Positions 15,301-64,000 of a stretch of 64,000 nt of DNA are shown in pieces. Location: positions 19,215,085 through 19,279,084 of the forward strand of contig NC_084991.1 in NCBI RefSeq assembly GCF_963691925.1. Reading direction: 5' to 3'. The stretch comes from Scomber scombrus. Its lineage: Eukaryota > Chordata > Actinopteri > Scombriformes > Scombridae. Each line of letters starts with the position of its first letter. Position 1 is the first letter of the stretch. The position numbers and the translations under genes are program-made. Under the pieces are notes generated by a model. That model saw nothing but the letters and a program-made list of their open reading frames with translations. It did no database searches and was not told where the DNA came from.

Positions 15301-16765
15301 GAAGCTCCGGTTGCTAAAGGGTACACTTGTTCACCTCATCTATTAGAAATTCAAACCAGTGACTTGCACACTCTTACTTACATTTACCTTCAGGCAGGTG
15401 CTTTACTTCATGAACGTGTGAAAAGAAAAGAAAAAGGAGCAGCACGAGTTTCTTATTCAGTGTGTCTATCTTCCTTTGTGTGACCTCAATGTGATGTTAT
15501 ACCTCATTGTATGGATATTTTAAGCAGCTATTGTGTTAACACAGGCCTAGAAATCATATTGTCATCGCTCATTGTCGTCACAAGAAAGTTGGACATCTTT
15601 TATACCTGCTCTGTAAAATAGGTTGTAGGTGCATTGAAACTTTTGTGTGTGCGTGTGGATTCCTTATAACGTGTCTGCGTGTGCACAGTGACGGCAATAA
15701 GCCATTCGCTATTGTACAGGTCTTTGTAAAGCTAATTGTAGCCAGATGTCCTTTGTGATTAATTATAGTGTTTCCCTCCTTTCAGAGGCGACAGAGCTGT
15801 ACATTACTGTAATTATCCCGTTTCTCTCCCTATAAGAAAGTCTGCCAACCATTAGACCAAAACAGAGGCAGCTCAAATAGTGAAGTTACTTGTTTCGTAG
15901 GCTTTGGGTCGGGACCAAAAATGGGTCGCAGGTTGAACTCTATACCTTGATTCGTAAAGTTAGAAAAGAAGCTAAAAATGGTAACGCTAAAAGCCGGTAG
16001 TCCTGTCAAATGTGAAATTTCTTAGAGACAATTGTTCTGTGAATAATTGGGCCAGGTGGAAGAGAAGCAGCCAGATGATAAGGACAAACTTTCTAACTTA
16101 AAAGAACAAGTTCATTTTGTACTTTTTTTATTATTTGAAAAAGTGTTAGCCAGGCTCAGACTGAACAGAGAATTTGGCCGTCGCTTTCTTTGTGAATAAA
16201 CCTTTTTACTTTCTGCTTTTATGAAAGTGTCTGTGTTAAGGTTTTAATCAGGGCTTGTGGTTATCTTAGTATAATTGTTTGCTCGGAAACGGTTGTTGCA
16301 TTGTGTGTGACTCAGTGTGGTAGTCTCATTCGTGAGTCCTCGTCATTATTACACTTATCTTTCCCGAGTATGAGTCTCATTATGAAGTTACACAATTCTG
16401 CTTTTGTCCTAATTTACAGCTCATTATCTGTGCTGTCTTCAGCTCCTACCTCTTCTCTTCTCTCCACCATTTCAGCCCTCTACTCCTCAAATCTCCCCTC
16501 ATGTCCTTTACCGACTCATTCTTTCAGCTCTCCGTCGTCTCTCTTCCAGCAGTCTTTTTTTTCTCCATTCTTTTGATGAGCAATTAACATCTGTCTTTCT
16601 CAGTCTTTCTTCTCATCGTCCTCTCATCATCACGTCTGCTACTCCGCTCCCATCTGTGCTCCTCCTTCCTCATCCTGTTTTTACTTCCCTCACATCATTT
16701 CTCATTGCCCCCCCCCCCCCCTTTCATCCTCTCGTCCTGCTGCTCTTAATCATCACTCCTCTCTA

Positions 16766-16870
16766 GAGCGGCAACAGTTAGTTGATTAGTTGCCAACTAT
16801 TTTGGTAATCAATGAATCGTTTTGATAATAATAATTCTGACTGTAATGTTCTTCCAGCAGTATGAACACT
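16766..16870. mobile_element. candidate hAT-like repeat fragment
   Basis: 'gcggcaacagttagttgatt' followed by 'aatcaatgaatcgttttgat' resembles the frequent fish GGGCTGCAAC...ATCGATTAA repeat. Diverged. Confidence 0.35.
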
Positions 16871-17000
16871 CTCCTGTCCAGCATGGAAAAGCATTAGACT
16901 GACTCAGTCCTTGTGACATTGACATCTACGTTTCTCAGCAAGGCATTAGTGAGACAGACAGGCACCTCTGCAGTAACCCTACACCATGTGTGTATGTGTG

Positions 17001-17041
<41 letters not shown>

Positions 17042-19740
17042 GTGCATGATGTTCTCACAGTTATTGCATCACTGTGTCATATAATCCGACCTCCATTTCT
17101 GCCTCCTTCGTCTATTCTCCTCTCCCCTCCTCTTTTCTCGCCTCGTCCCATCTATCTTCTCTCCTCTCATCTCCTCTCCTCTGTCTCCATCTAAATCTGC
17201 TGTAGTTTTCACAGTTGGCTAGACGTAAGCTCTCGAGGAAACTGGCACCACAATCAAGATTTGTCATGTCTGACGTTTTGCTTTTGTTTTTATTTTTTAT
17301 TCTCTCGCTCATTCTTTTAAATTTTCACATATGCGAGGCTTCATTGTGAGTGAGTGTAAGAGCAGAAGCTGTATGGGAACATTTCTGCATTGTGTGTCTT
17401 CCCAACAGGAAAGACTTCAGAGGACAAATATGTCCATTTCCTCTTCCTGTAACCTCACTTCCGTCCTTACTTCTGCTCTCACCCTTCCTCCTCCTCCTCC
17501 TCCACGTTTCCACTCTAGTTTTGTCGGTCACAAGTGTTAAAACAGTATCACTGCGTAATGATAGATGTTACATTTATTGTGTCTTTTAAAAGATTTCTCT
17601 TCCTATGTTTTTGTGCATAGGACCATCCGAATCAATGCAAGCACCATTTGTAATGTTACAGATATTAACCTATATCTTGAAATTCTTCAGTTTAAATGCA
17701 TCTGCTTCACATTACATGTGTGCGTGTGTGTGTCTGAGTGAGCGAAAAAAGTACAACGAAAACTAGGCTAATGTCTTGTAACAGTGTGCACTCTTGGCAG
17801 CAACGGACTCTCATCTGGAACAAATTAACCCCAAAACCTGCATGTAACAAAACCACAGTCACTCATCAGACAGACCCACAGAGAAACACACACACACACA
17901 AACACGCACAGCTCGTACGTGCACACCAACAAACATGTGTATGTTTGGCTGTTTCTGGATGTCGCCCAGTTGTCTGTCGTAGATTACTTGAGTTTCTGGT
18001 GCATGGCTCTATCAGTAGCCTGTATCTGTTAAACTTCTGCTGCTTACCCATGCAGAGCCCAAATCAGTTCCTCTCCCTTGCCTCAACTAACCATCTGCTG
18101 AGGAAATGTAGACCACTGCAAGGGGAAGCAGAGGGCATAGAGACATAGATGGGAAGTTAAGGGGGGCATTGAGGAAATAGTATTGGGTTTTTCTATGCTA
18201 TTTTTTTTATTTTTTCAGCTCCTTTTCCACTCATTTCTCCCTCTGTCCCTCTGATGGGGGTTGTGGAGTGCTGTGTGTTGTAGATAATATTTATGTAGTC
18301 ATTTTCATAGATTTGTGTTTGTGTGTGTGTTCCTTCAGGGTTTTTTGTTAATCTCTGGGCTTGCAGAGGAGTTAGAGGCAAGATGATAGCCAAGGCGCAT
18401 ACACACAAGCGAATCCAACACATCATTGAAATACAGTAGTGTGTGTATTCTTGGAGTCAGCGTGTTTCTGCCAAAGCTGCACTCTTGTAAAGGGACTGTT
18501 GCCTACTCTCACTGAAGTGGCTGTTAGGGTAATAGAGCATAAATGTAGAGTGTTTTAAATATTCAGCCTTTACTCTCTCCTCTGTCTGTGATTGTCTGAA
18601 ATTGTCTGTTTTGCATCTTCCTCATTGAAGTAAACATGCATTAACTGCTTTAATACAGTATGTATGCTCCAATAAACCATTTTCTCTGCAAATTTGCTTC
18701 AAGCTCTCCCTTTTAGAAAAGTAGACCATAAATCAGGACGATACTGATGTAGGACTCAGACTCTTGGGTCAATAATCTGTTAATATTCATTGAATAGAAG
18801 TGGAGTAGAGTGTATGGTTGGTTCTGCAACCTCTGAAGCGTCCACTGGTCTGACATCAAATCTCCTGTCACATCTGCCTCCTTTTATTACTGTACTTTCT
18901 CACTTTAGAATCATAAATGCTAAAGGTGAGTGTATACTTTTATATTTATATCATATACTCTATACTCGCTAAAAGTAGCCGAGTGCTTTATCAGATCGTC
19001 CACATTGTTTGCGGTACCATATTAGACACTCAGAGTGATACTCTGCGATTGGATGCCGATAGCTGTTGATGCTCTTTAAAGAGAAACAGGAGAAGTGCTA
19101 AAGTTCATCCTGGGCGTCAATAGTTGAGGCCTAGATTTAATGGAGTGTAAAGAGATAGTCCTCCCAGATTATGTAATAGTTTTATCTGGGACAGCCCTCT
19201 TGCTTTCTCTTACACTGGCCTAAACCTCTGTTAGATCATCAGTTACTGTAACAGTGTCAGGACCTCACTATAAGGCTTCATTTACACCCCCCTAGACTTC
19301 ACTTACACCCTGTGGAATCCAGGGAGACGTGCACATGGGCGCAGAAACACACACCGCATAACAACACGTAGGACCTGATAGATGATGTTTCTTGTTAAGG
19401 AACTTCTACTGGTGGCATCTGTTGGTATTTGAATAAGCTTTAGTGGGGATTTGATCTGGTATTCTGCTTTATGGGATGTTTTTTGTTTGCTTTACAAACA
19501 TACATACAGTAGTGGAGAATCATATTTTACTTTACTTTTTTTTAGCATTAGACATGTAACTCATGAATGATTCAAGTCCGTCAGCATATCTCTCCAATGA
19601 TCTATTTGTTTACGATGTGTTAACAGAGAAGCAGGTGGACACACTATATTAAGACTGCAGCCATATGCTCACAGACACTTGAGGAGGCATTTAAAAAAAA
19701 AAACATGCAAATAGGCTAAAGCGCACAATTATATAATGCC

Positions 19741-20255
19741 AAGTGGCGAACTCAGGGGCTAAAATATTAAGCCAACATGGAAGTGACAAAACTGCTGTTC
19801 TTTGAATGAAAGCAAGTCAGTCCCCATAGTCCCCCATGTTCAAATGCACAAATAAACAGCCTGGTACAAAATATGTTTTTTTTCTCTAAAGCTAATTTTA
19901 CAGAGGATACAAAGGAAATGTTATTAAAAACATCAGTTCATGAAAATAACCTGTGACATTCTAGTCGCCTAAAAAAAAGACCCTCTAAGGGGTCGTGTGT
20001 TCAGGTTTTTCTGCTAAGTACATTTTGTTTTAATGGTTTTAAGCATCAACATTATCACAGTTAACCTTAACTACCAGCTAGCCGCTACTATTAAAGTCAG
20101 CTCCACCTTTTTGTCCAAATATGGTCACATCTGGCTCCAAACATCCAAAAATGGTGGAGGTCAAAATGCAAACTCGAGGCTTCAAAATGGGAGAACACAA
20201 ACTAATTGGTGACGTCTCGGTTGCTACGTCCATTATTTTTTTTACAGTCTATGAT
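19741..20255. mobile_element. interspersed repeat typical of fish genomes (non-autonomous)
   Basis: From memory of fish genomes, phrases such as aagtggcgaactcagg, acagcctggtacaaa, gcaaactcgaggcttcaaaa and ggtgacgtctcggttgctac belong to one widespread repeat family ending in 'acagtctatg'. The class is not known to me. It contains no coding capacity. Confidence 0.6.
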
Positions 20256-21000
20256 TAATGTGCACAGAAACCGAGGTGCTTTCTCATGCACAGATGTTGG
20301 TATATGTTGCCATACACCTACTTATGCACATGACATGTCATGGTGTGGCCTCCTCTGCAAAAAGGTCAGATCCTTAAAAGTTCAAAGGCTTTTTGGTCAC
20401 TTCAAGGCAGACAGGATCGCTGATATATGTCAGCCATAATGTTCGAATGTCTCAAGTTTCAAATTAATCTTCGTTCAAGTTCAAAGGACATTTAACTGCC
20501 TAATCAATCAACCACAGTCACACAGAAAATGTATCAAAGCAGTTTTACTAGTTTAGTTTTTCACATATTTGTACATGCACGTTATGTGTTTAAAATAAGT
20601 GATTCTAACTCAATATTTTTAATTCAAAGGGATGAAAAAAGTAACCTACTATTTTTGAATTTTAGCCAAACAAAGCAAGGATTCAATAATCCCAAATTTG
20701 CGTTGAGGATTTATAAACCACATTAAAATCCTTCATTACACTGAATCCACTGACCTTTGATTTCCGACTCAGACTAATCGAATAATGAAGCTGACGCAAA
20801 CAGTAGAAAGCCCTCTAATGTGCCCCATGTTAGTCTTTCACCCATGAAATATTTGATGCCAGTTTTCTTCACGTGACTTAATTAGATCTTTGTGTCCTGT
20901 GTGACTAACAAAGGAGGCTGTTGTTCGTCGCTAATCGTTTCAATCATAACCACAATCAATGAATAGAGCTTAATTAAGAGTCTCGGACATTGGAACAGGT

Positions 21001-21220
21001 TAGCTCAGCTGATTTGGGATTTTGGGCATTAGATTGGTTTTAGATTATTGTCTTTGGAATGAGAGACGATTTCCTGTAGCTTTAAGGTCACAGGTTCAAA
21101 TCCATGTTTTTGACCAAGGCACTGAATTCTGTACTTGTCTTGAGGAATATAAGCCAAATTGATTTTGCTTTTCCATTATGTAAAGCCTGTTTCCTCTGTC
21201 TTTTGTGAACGTTCGAAGCC
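21001..21220 (+). mobile_element. diverged tRNA-derived SINE-like segment
   Basis: tagctcagctgatttggg at 21001 resembles a Pol III A box, and ggttcaaatcc at 21093-21103 is a near-consensus B box. 'accaaggcactgaattctgt' follows, as in fish tRNA SINEs. The box spacing is wider than in a tRNA, so it is not a functional tRNA gene. Confidence 0.5.
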
Positions 21221-22474
21221 TGGCATGTCACCATTTTTCCACATTAGCTCCAAATTTGGGATTATTCCAGTCATAATGTGATCCTTGTGCACGACATGCT
21301 GTTCTGGTAAGGATTAACACTTAAGAAGGGACGAACTTTACACCAGAAGCTTCACTCATTATCCTCAGATTTCCTCTCATTACCCTTGGATGAAGATGAC
21401 CAGATCAAATGGCTGAGCTGTTGGGTGTGATGTTGAGAGAGAGATAGTGTTTTTGGAGTGCATCATATACTTGTATTTTTCTGGGGGGAATCCCATGAAT
21501 GGAAAAGAGAGGAGGAGTGAGTAAAGGATAGAGTGATAGGAAATGACAGGAGAGGGAGGAGAAAAGATAAGAAATCAGATAACATTCGAAGGAAAGGGGG
21601 GAAGAGAGGAGCTGTGAGGAGACATGGAAGAGGAGAGGAGAGGAGATGAGGCATGACCAACAGACCAGAGGGTAATGATTGCACTGGCACATGGTGTGTG
21701 TGTGTGTTGTACAGCCAGGCACAGAGGGATGAGACAATAGGGTGCACAGTGAGTGGCAGGCTGAGATGGCACCTATTGTTAACACACACATTGGCGTTGT
21801 TATTGACCTCATCCTGATGAATGGGGTTGTCTGTTGTGCTTGCAAAACAAACCAAAAAAAAAGAGAAATACGTATCAATATGTCCCTCTAATAGAAGATT
21901 GGTATTTGTCATCAGCACTGCACATAAAGCCACATAAAAGTAAACCAAACCATTAAAAATAGTATAAATGAGATATCTCCAATTAGATCTCCGATACTCA
22001 AACAGAAGGGAAACCATAATGTATGTATTTTACCACATTTGCTTCAGTTAGGACTGATTTTTCAGCCACAAGTAGGTCAGATTACAATATACACACACAC
22101 ACACACACACATGCACACTAAGGCACGGAGTCAGACACATGGCCCTGGTTACTGCAATATGTAGAGTGGTGATTGATGGGAAACCAAAAACCACCTAAAT
22201 AGGAGGAAAGAAGGAGGGAGGGAGGGAGGGGGGGGGGTGGCAGGAGTGACGGAGAAGCGAAGAGTTAGTGAGAGGAAAAAGAAACAAGAGGGGAGACAAA
22301 GAGACGATGAGGGGAATAATATAGGAGGAGGGTGTGAACAAGTGAACTCGTATCTTGACGCTGACATATCTGTTTGAGTGATGACATCAGTCTCCATCAC
22401 TCTCTCTCTCCACGTCTGACTTTTCCTGGAACTTGTTCATCCTCCTTTTCAATCGCTCTTATTCACAACAGATG

Positions 22475-22497
22475 CTCTCTCTCTCTCTCTCTCTTTC

Positions 22498-22572
<75 letters not shown>
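22475..22572. repeat. CT microsatellite
   Basis: CT run with two interruptions near 22495-22504. Confidence 0.98.
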
Positions 22573-22575
<3 letters not shown>

Positions 22576-24117
22576 GCTGGCTAACCATAACAGGCTGTGG
22601 TAAGGGTCTTGGAGAGGTTTTGGTTTGTGTGTGCAAGTGTGCATGAGGCGTGTGCGTAAGTGAAGCGCTTCCTTTTTTTTTTTTTTTTGAGTATGAGTAT
22701 TAGGTGTGTAGGGGAGGGGGGTTTGTGGTTCTTTGCAGGAGAGCGTTTCTAGGGTGTGGGGGGTCTGAGAGGCACTTTGGCTGCATACTAATGGAACACA
22801 CAGACATACACACACAACCCCACCATGAGCCCCTATGTAGCGCCACTGACATTCTTGACTGTATACAGTAACAAACCAGCTCATTCACTGAACCGAGAAG
22901 GCTTAATGTAATAAAGACTCGCAGGTCTCGACTTTTCCCTGGAGTTTATAGACCGGCATTCTTCGAAATTTCGGTCAGGACTCTAAGGTCGATCAGAGGG
23001 GGAAAAAAAAAACTGGGATGAAAAGTTTATAGTGTTGGTTGATATATGAGTCTCGAGAATGGTAAATATAATACAGCCATCATAATCGCTCAATCTAATA
23101 ATCAGCTATGGAAGACTCACTATGCAGTAATATGTCAGTCATTTTGGAAATGCATTAAAATGATTACTTTCCTCTCAGTAATGGAGTTATGAGGTGATTG
23201 TTAGGATGAGGATGATTTAACATAAAATGACATTTACTCATTTACTCACATTTACTCTAATTTTCTCATGTTATTATTTTGAATTCATTGGATTATTTGG
23301 TACTATTTTTAACAGAGCAACAGCTCCTCCTAGAAAATACTACCAAGTGCTTATTAGGGAGAGTCTGACCATCTTTGCAGAGCGGACCTCAGGTTATTAC
23401 TGCTGCAGTGTTGCATTCAATTACTTGTATAGTTTAAAGTTCATTTAAAGTATTTTGAACTTTATTTGAACTCTTTTTGTAGGATGAAAAGTATTAACTG
23501 CAAGTGATCTAGGTATATTTCAGAACACATCAAACTCCTAATTCAGTGAATTTACCAATGAGGCTGCCACAAAAGCCCCCCCCTCCCCCTCCCTTATGTA
23601 AACAAGTTTAAATTGCTTTTATATAATGAAAACCCAGAGAAACAGATCATTCTTTGGCTCAGTCCGTCACATGCAATCATTTATGCTATATTTAGGTTTT
23701 CATTGTCCCCAAGAGAGATTATGGACTTCCTGTGAATTAAGTAGTATGACCCTGAGTACCCAGAAAGTGTAAATGTACCTAATACTATTATCATTTGTTG
23801 TGACACGGTGGAGCACCAGTTTACCATGTCTGGGTGCTTATTGCATGAAATTTCTGGCACTAATATGGTGTTGTCTTCTGCTGCGACCTCCATCCATCTG
23901 GTGCTGTGACTGCCGCTCACTCTCCGAGGTGCAACAGACCAGAGCAGATGATCACGGAGTGTTAAAGCACAGCGGGATGTCTAGACTAAACGAGTTGATC
24001 AGAGGGTTTCAGCTTTCAGCCTCTCTGCAGGAAGCTGCATAATGCTTTAACACCGCTGGTTCTGTTTGTGACCGCCTGTCTGGCTGCATAGTTGTATGTG
24101 GTTGTACAGTATGTGTG

Positions 24118-24308
<191 letters not shown>

Positions 24309-24496
24309 AGGGCTTGGAGCTGTCACTGATGCAGGGATGTATATAGGTGGCTTTTTAAGCCTTCGGATTGGAGAATGAAAGATAGCGAAAGAGCTTAGAG
24401 AAGTCATCATGTAGAAAAGAAGTGTCAGATAAGGGGCCGCTGATTCAAGTGTATAGGCTTGTCTTGCTTAAGTATGTGTTTGTGTGTGCCTGTGTG

Positions 24497-24499
<3 letters not shown>

Positions 24500-24541
<42 letters not shown>
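24500..24541. repeat. GA microsatellite
   Basis: 21 uninterrupted units. Confidence 0.98.
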
Positions 24542-24543
<2 letters not shown>

Positions 24544-24922
24544 CTTGGAAGGAGAGTGAAAGAGTATTTTTGAGTCCGACAAACTCAAGTCTCATGATGT
24601 TTTGAAGCTTGGAGCAGAAAGAGAGGGATGGAGTGAGTGAGGATAAAGAGAGAAAGAAAACATCCACCCTCAACAAGAACACTGATCTGCTGTAGATGAA
24701 AGGAATTAAATTACCTCCCTAGCAACATCTTTGTTTATTTTAATAAATATTTCTTTCTAAGTCTGCATTTATAGCATCCTATAAACCATACTGCATGTGT
24801 ATGAGTTGTCAGCCCATTTATACATGAGAATGAAGAAGGAAACATTAATAATGGATTAAGAAGCCTGCTTAGACTTGCTGTCTGCTTTCCCTACTCACAT
24901 ATGTGAACACACATGCATGCAT

Positions 24923-24968
<46 letters not shown>
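24923..24968. repeat. compound CA-GA microsatellite
   Basis: A CA run changes directly into a GA run. Confidence 0.97.
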
Positions 24969-25341
24969 GGAGAAGTAATCTTCCAGTGCCCTCAGGGAGG
25001 TGTCTAACAACGATATGGATGGTCAGGGTCTTTTCTAAGTGCTGCTGGGAAGTGGAATGTTGGCTTCCAGTCAGTCAGGTGACTCATATCCTTTTGTCAT
25101 GTGACTACAGGGGGTCAGGTGATCATAATATAAAAGAGAGAGTGATTGAGAGAATGGAGAGTAAAGGTTGTTGACCACATGCAGTACATAGATGTCTCTG
25201 TGTCAGTTACTAATGGGTCATCATCAGTGAAATGGTTGCTGCAGGATGAAGGGATAAGCTGTTAGGGGCTCTCTCACACACACACACACACACACAAACA
25301 CATATTAATGCACTCTGAAACACACTGAAGCTTTTAGACTT

Positions 25342-25406
<65 letters not shown>

Positions 25407-25407
25407 A
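25342..25407. repeat. compound CT-GT microsatellite
   Basis: A CT run followed by a short GT run. Confidence 0.97.
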
Positions 25408-28400
25408 AGTCATATGATATAGATGAGGCCCCAGGTTATACAATATGACAATATGAGATCATCACCTCTGAGAGATCATCCTAATCTGTGAAGCAGCTCA
25501 CAAGGCTGTATAACATTTCCAAAGACCTGGCAGACTCTGCGCTGCTGTCGGTTCGGTGGGTGTGGTCGATCAAAGTCAGCGATATATATAACCTAATTAT
25601 TCAAATGTCAAAGATAATGTCAGTAGAGCCGTCGTATCCTAACATTGCTGGTTTGCTGTTGGAAAATCAGTGAGTGTGGCTTTAAACCTTTTGAATGATT
25701 GATGTGGAGCTTCTGCTTTGTCCTGGATAATTTGCAGTAATGCATCGCTGGATGCGTTAGTTTTCAAGTTTAATTCATATTCAAATTGAAAATCTCAAAT
25801 AAAACAACAGAGAGCTGCACACACAATGAACCCATTTAAAAAAATGTTTTGCATCAAAGACATGAGGATATTGTTGATTTATTGAATGGCAAAACCAAAC
25901 CGTTAAACCGGAGGTGCTCCTCATTGGACCATATTTTAAAACTGGTTGCCATGGTGATAATCCTGATGGAGTAGGTGTCTAACCTCCAGTTTCTCATCTT
26001 GCATCATTTTGGTTTTAAAAAACTGTGAAGCAAGTTTAATATAAAACATTTTTGTATTTTCCATTTACACTTAAACACAAACACACAACCTTTGTTTTAG
26101 TTCCGCTGCTCTTTCTGTGTTTGATTGCAATCCTGTAATTTCATCCTCTAAAAGGGTCACAGACATTATGAAACGTTCAAGATGTGTGTCATGGTTTATT
26201 TCAAAGCACACATTTCAGTTTGTTCCCGGTTAATTGGAACATCTCTTACATATTTTGTTTTTTAATCTCTTTTTTTTTTTCATATGTAGCGCAACCTGCT
26301 TGTAACTGCAGGTTAACATGTGAAGACTTTATATTTGTCATGAGTTTAATAATTTAGACTCACAGACGAGGTTGCAATCACATTTTGGCTTAAATCCTCT
26401 GAGCATTGAGGTTTCGTCACCTTATTTTATCGTCGTCAGGCAGCTCTAATTTTGTTTATTTTTGGGGCAGTGATGTGCTGAATGTGTCAGCTACGGTTAG
26501 ACACACAGCTGGTGAAGAAACCAGGAACATCAAACTGCACACATTCAGACAAAAGCAAATACTGTGAGCACGAACACACTCTCTCCGACTAAAACCGATA
26601 CACAAGCTGATCGTTGATGCGGCACAAAAACTATACAATATATCCTTTTAAATCACAATGATCATTTTAAGAGTAATGCTTATAACAAAATATTCAAATT
26701 AGTGTTCTCTAAAATGTGTTAAACACCTAACACGTAGGTTAGACACAGATGAATGCATGAAAGCTTTAACACACACACACACTCATGTAAATCCTCACAC
26801 ACATGCCTCCCCATATACTTCTTTACAAGACCTGACCAGCCACAGTCCCCTTTGCGCTGGCGTTTATTGAGGTATCAGTGGTACAGCCGGAATGCCCGTT
26901 AAACTGTGTGTGTACACATGTTGGACTCCTCTTAAGACGCTGGCCTTCCACAGGATGGAAGAATGTAGACCGTAACTTTCTTTTCTTTTCTTAGCTTGTT
27001 TTGGTCGAGGATTTCACTAGGTGGTTAAGACCGCTGCTAATAAAGACTCAGTTACGGGATGGTGCAAAGGTGACAGACTGTGATTCACATCCGAAACACA
27101 AACATATCATATAGAATAGAGTAATAGGAGTAACTCAGGCTTTTGACATGTGATCCATTGAACAACTGGCAATATCTGTTGGTGGGAGGCTGTTGAGGGA
27201 TCCTGTCTTTGTTGCTGCACCAGTGACTCCCACTAGTTGGTCATGGTGCACACATGGAGTGAGGTGGGATATTAGGGGAGAGCATGGCACACCCTCCTGG
27301 TAAAGCTCCTCAGTGGCTGGTGGAAAGAAGCAGCTGGTGACACCATCTGTGTGTCCGAAATCACTCTTTTGTTCACTCATTTACTGTATAATTAGCACCC
27401 AATACTTTACTCTATAGTGACACACAATTGAGTTTTTTACTCTTATGAATCCCCATTTTCCATCACAACTGACAGGTTTAATGTCACGTGACTGTAATTT
27501 ATACATCTATCATGATTCATTGTTAGCAAAGTATTGCACATGCTGTTACATTTAGAAAATATGACTACAAGGACCTTTTTAAAGTGGTACTGAAACAGTG
27601 TCATGATGCCTCTCATGTCTCTACCATCAGTGAGAAGATTTCTATTTCTAATCTTTATTCTAAATACTTGCCACCAGGTCAGATTCTCTGGGGGAAAAAA
27701 ACTACCGCTTCTGTCCACTAGGGCCACTAAAATCAACACAAAATGAAAGTTCTTTTTTGGATGGATTTGGCAACCTCTCAGACAAACTACGCTTTCCATC
27801 TATAACATTTTTACAGTATCCTACAAATATGAAAACATGTGAAAGAGTGAAAATAGACAGGGATCTGTGCTGGGTTAGGATGGTGGGGTGGATTATCTGG
27901 ACTCTTTACTTTTATATACTTCTCAGTTTATTTTGTTTTTATTCCAATTTCTCATTTACTCATTTTTAAATATGTCCTGACTAAATGCACCCTTGGGTTT
28001 TATATTAAACAGAGCAACAACTGACTATTTATATCTTTCATTAAAAAAAAAGAAGAAGAAAAACAAACTAGTGTACATGCCATGCACACTAGGTTTTTCA
28101 TTCCATTGTGGGAAATTTTTAGGCCATTAGATGGTGCATACATTTAGCAGAATTTGGATATCTAAATTAAAAGGCTAAAAGTAAATATAGTACACTATAT
28201 TGTACAAAAAACACAATACAGGAGAACTAGATAATCCAACTTGAGGAGAGAATTCACAAAAAAACCCCAAAACCATTAGTTTATTTATAAATCACTTTTA
28301 TACACCAATCTGTCACCAAATACCAAACACAGGAATGAAGTGTTTTACCTGCCTGATGAAAAAAAAAAGAAGACAGATCAAACTATAACCTCAGACACAC

Positions 28401-28873
28401 TCTAATGGATGTGTGTGTGTCTTCTTTGAGATCAGATGAAAGGACAGTCTACTGTTTTATCAGCATCCTTCTAGAGCTCACAGCTGCATTTTAGTGTGAT
28501 TGGGCACCATTTTTCAAATAGCACCTGGTTTCAGATTTCATCAGCATTTGTATTTCAGTAGCATTGTCTACATGCTGCATCAGTATTAGATGTAGAAGCT
28601 GTTTAATAACTGCTTGTCAGACATTCATTTGCAAGCATTATTTCTCCTCTCTTCCTCTCTGCTTTTTTTTCTCTTCTGTTAATTAGCGTTCCTCCCCCTC
28701 AAACCCTCCTCACGCTTGATTTGATTGTAATCAAAGTACTATTAATACAACAGTGTTTTGTTTGGGTTAATGCTCCTCTCCTCTTTTTGTATTCTCTCCA
28801 GATTTCAGATGAGCAGTGTATTGTTTTTCTTGGTATTGTGTGCCTATGACTAATTTTCCTTTTCTGTGTGCAG

Positions 28874-63916
<35,043 letters not shown>

Positions 63917-64000
63917 GTAAGACTTCCTTCATGCTATAGCCAATACAAGAATATCTATGCATTTTTTATATTACCTTAAAATGACATAATGAAGGTTTTC

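Noticed and set aside
21001..21103. Functional tRNA gene
   Set aside because: A and B boxes are too far apart and no cloverleaf can be formed; better explained as a SINE remnant.
21405..22017. Minus-strand open frame of up to 184 codons
   Set aside because: It is Ser/Leu/Pro-rich from a purine-rich + strand, with no domain and no splice context.

Overview
The window is nuclear DNA of a vertebrate, most likely a teleost fish. It is very rich in CA/GT and CT/GA microsatellites, has no operons, and holds one gene on the + strand split into many short exons by GT-AG introns. It also contains interspersed-repeat pieces that I recognise from fish genomes. That gene is a WNK (with-no-lysine) protein kinase, best matched to WNK1 (a teleost wnk1 copy; I cannot tell wnk1a from wnk1b). 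A 200-base run of N at 12165-12364 is an assembly gap.

Layout: 1-28873 is intron, taken to be the long first intron of the gene. The first coding exon (N-terminus and start of the kinase domain, including the unusually placed catalytic lysine) lies upstream of the window. From 28874 to 63916 I can place 27 coding exons whose splice phases all agree. Together they form one uninterrupted frame of 5817 nt (1939 codons), still open at the right edge. In order they encode most of the kinase domain (28874-41722), the first PF2-like/CCT autoinhibitory domain (41583-42370), a 41-glutamine tract (42398-42520), Ser/Pro/Gln-rich linkers, an exon pair matching the mammalian exon 8B plus HSN2 exon (46130-46435 and 48361-about 49797), three small Ser/Pro-rich exons, the second PF2-like domain (57105-58035), a conserved 'AGRKFIVSPVPE' motif exon (58367-58507), a 904-nt low-complexity exon (59755-60658), and several small exons leading to a GRFK motif at the edge. 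The coiled coil and C-terminus lie outside.

Known role of the family: WNK1 senses chloride and osmotic stress and phosphorylates SPAK/OSR1, which control NKCC/NCC/KCC cation-chloride cotransporters. The HSN2 exon marks the nervous-system isoform; its loss in humans causes sensory neuropathy HSAN2A.

The most unusual non-gene features are: a perfect 49-bp inverted repeat with a 4-nt loop at 44635-44736; dinucleotide repeats a few bases downstream of two 5' splice sites (40902 and 58519); the long poly-Q tract; a repeat tail ending about 30 bp before an exon acceptor (59722/59755); and nested GC-rich inverted repeats at 36080-36125. I found no second protein gene, no bacterial-type system and no viral gene.
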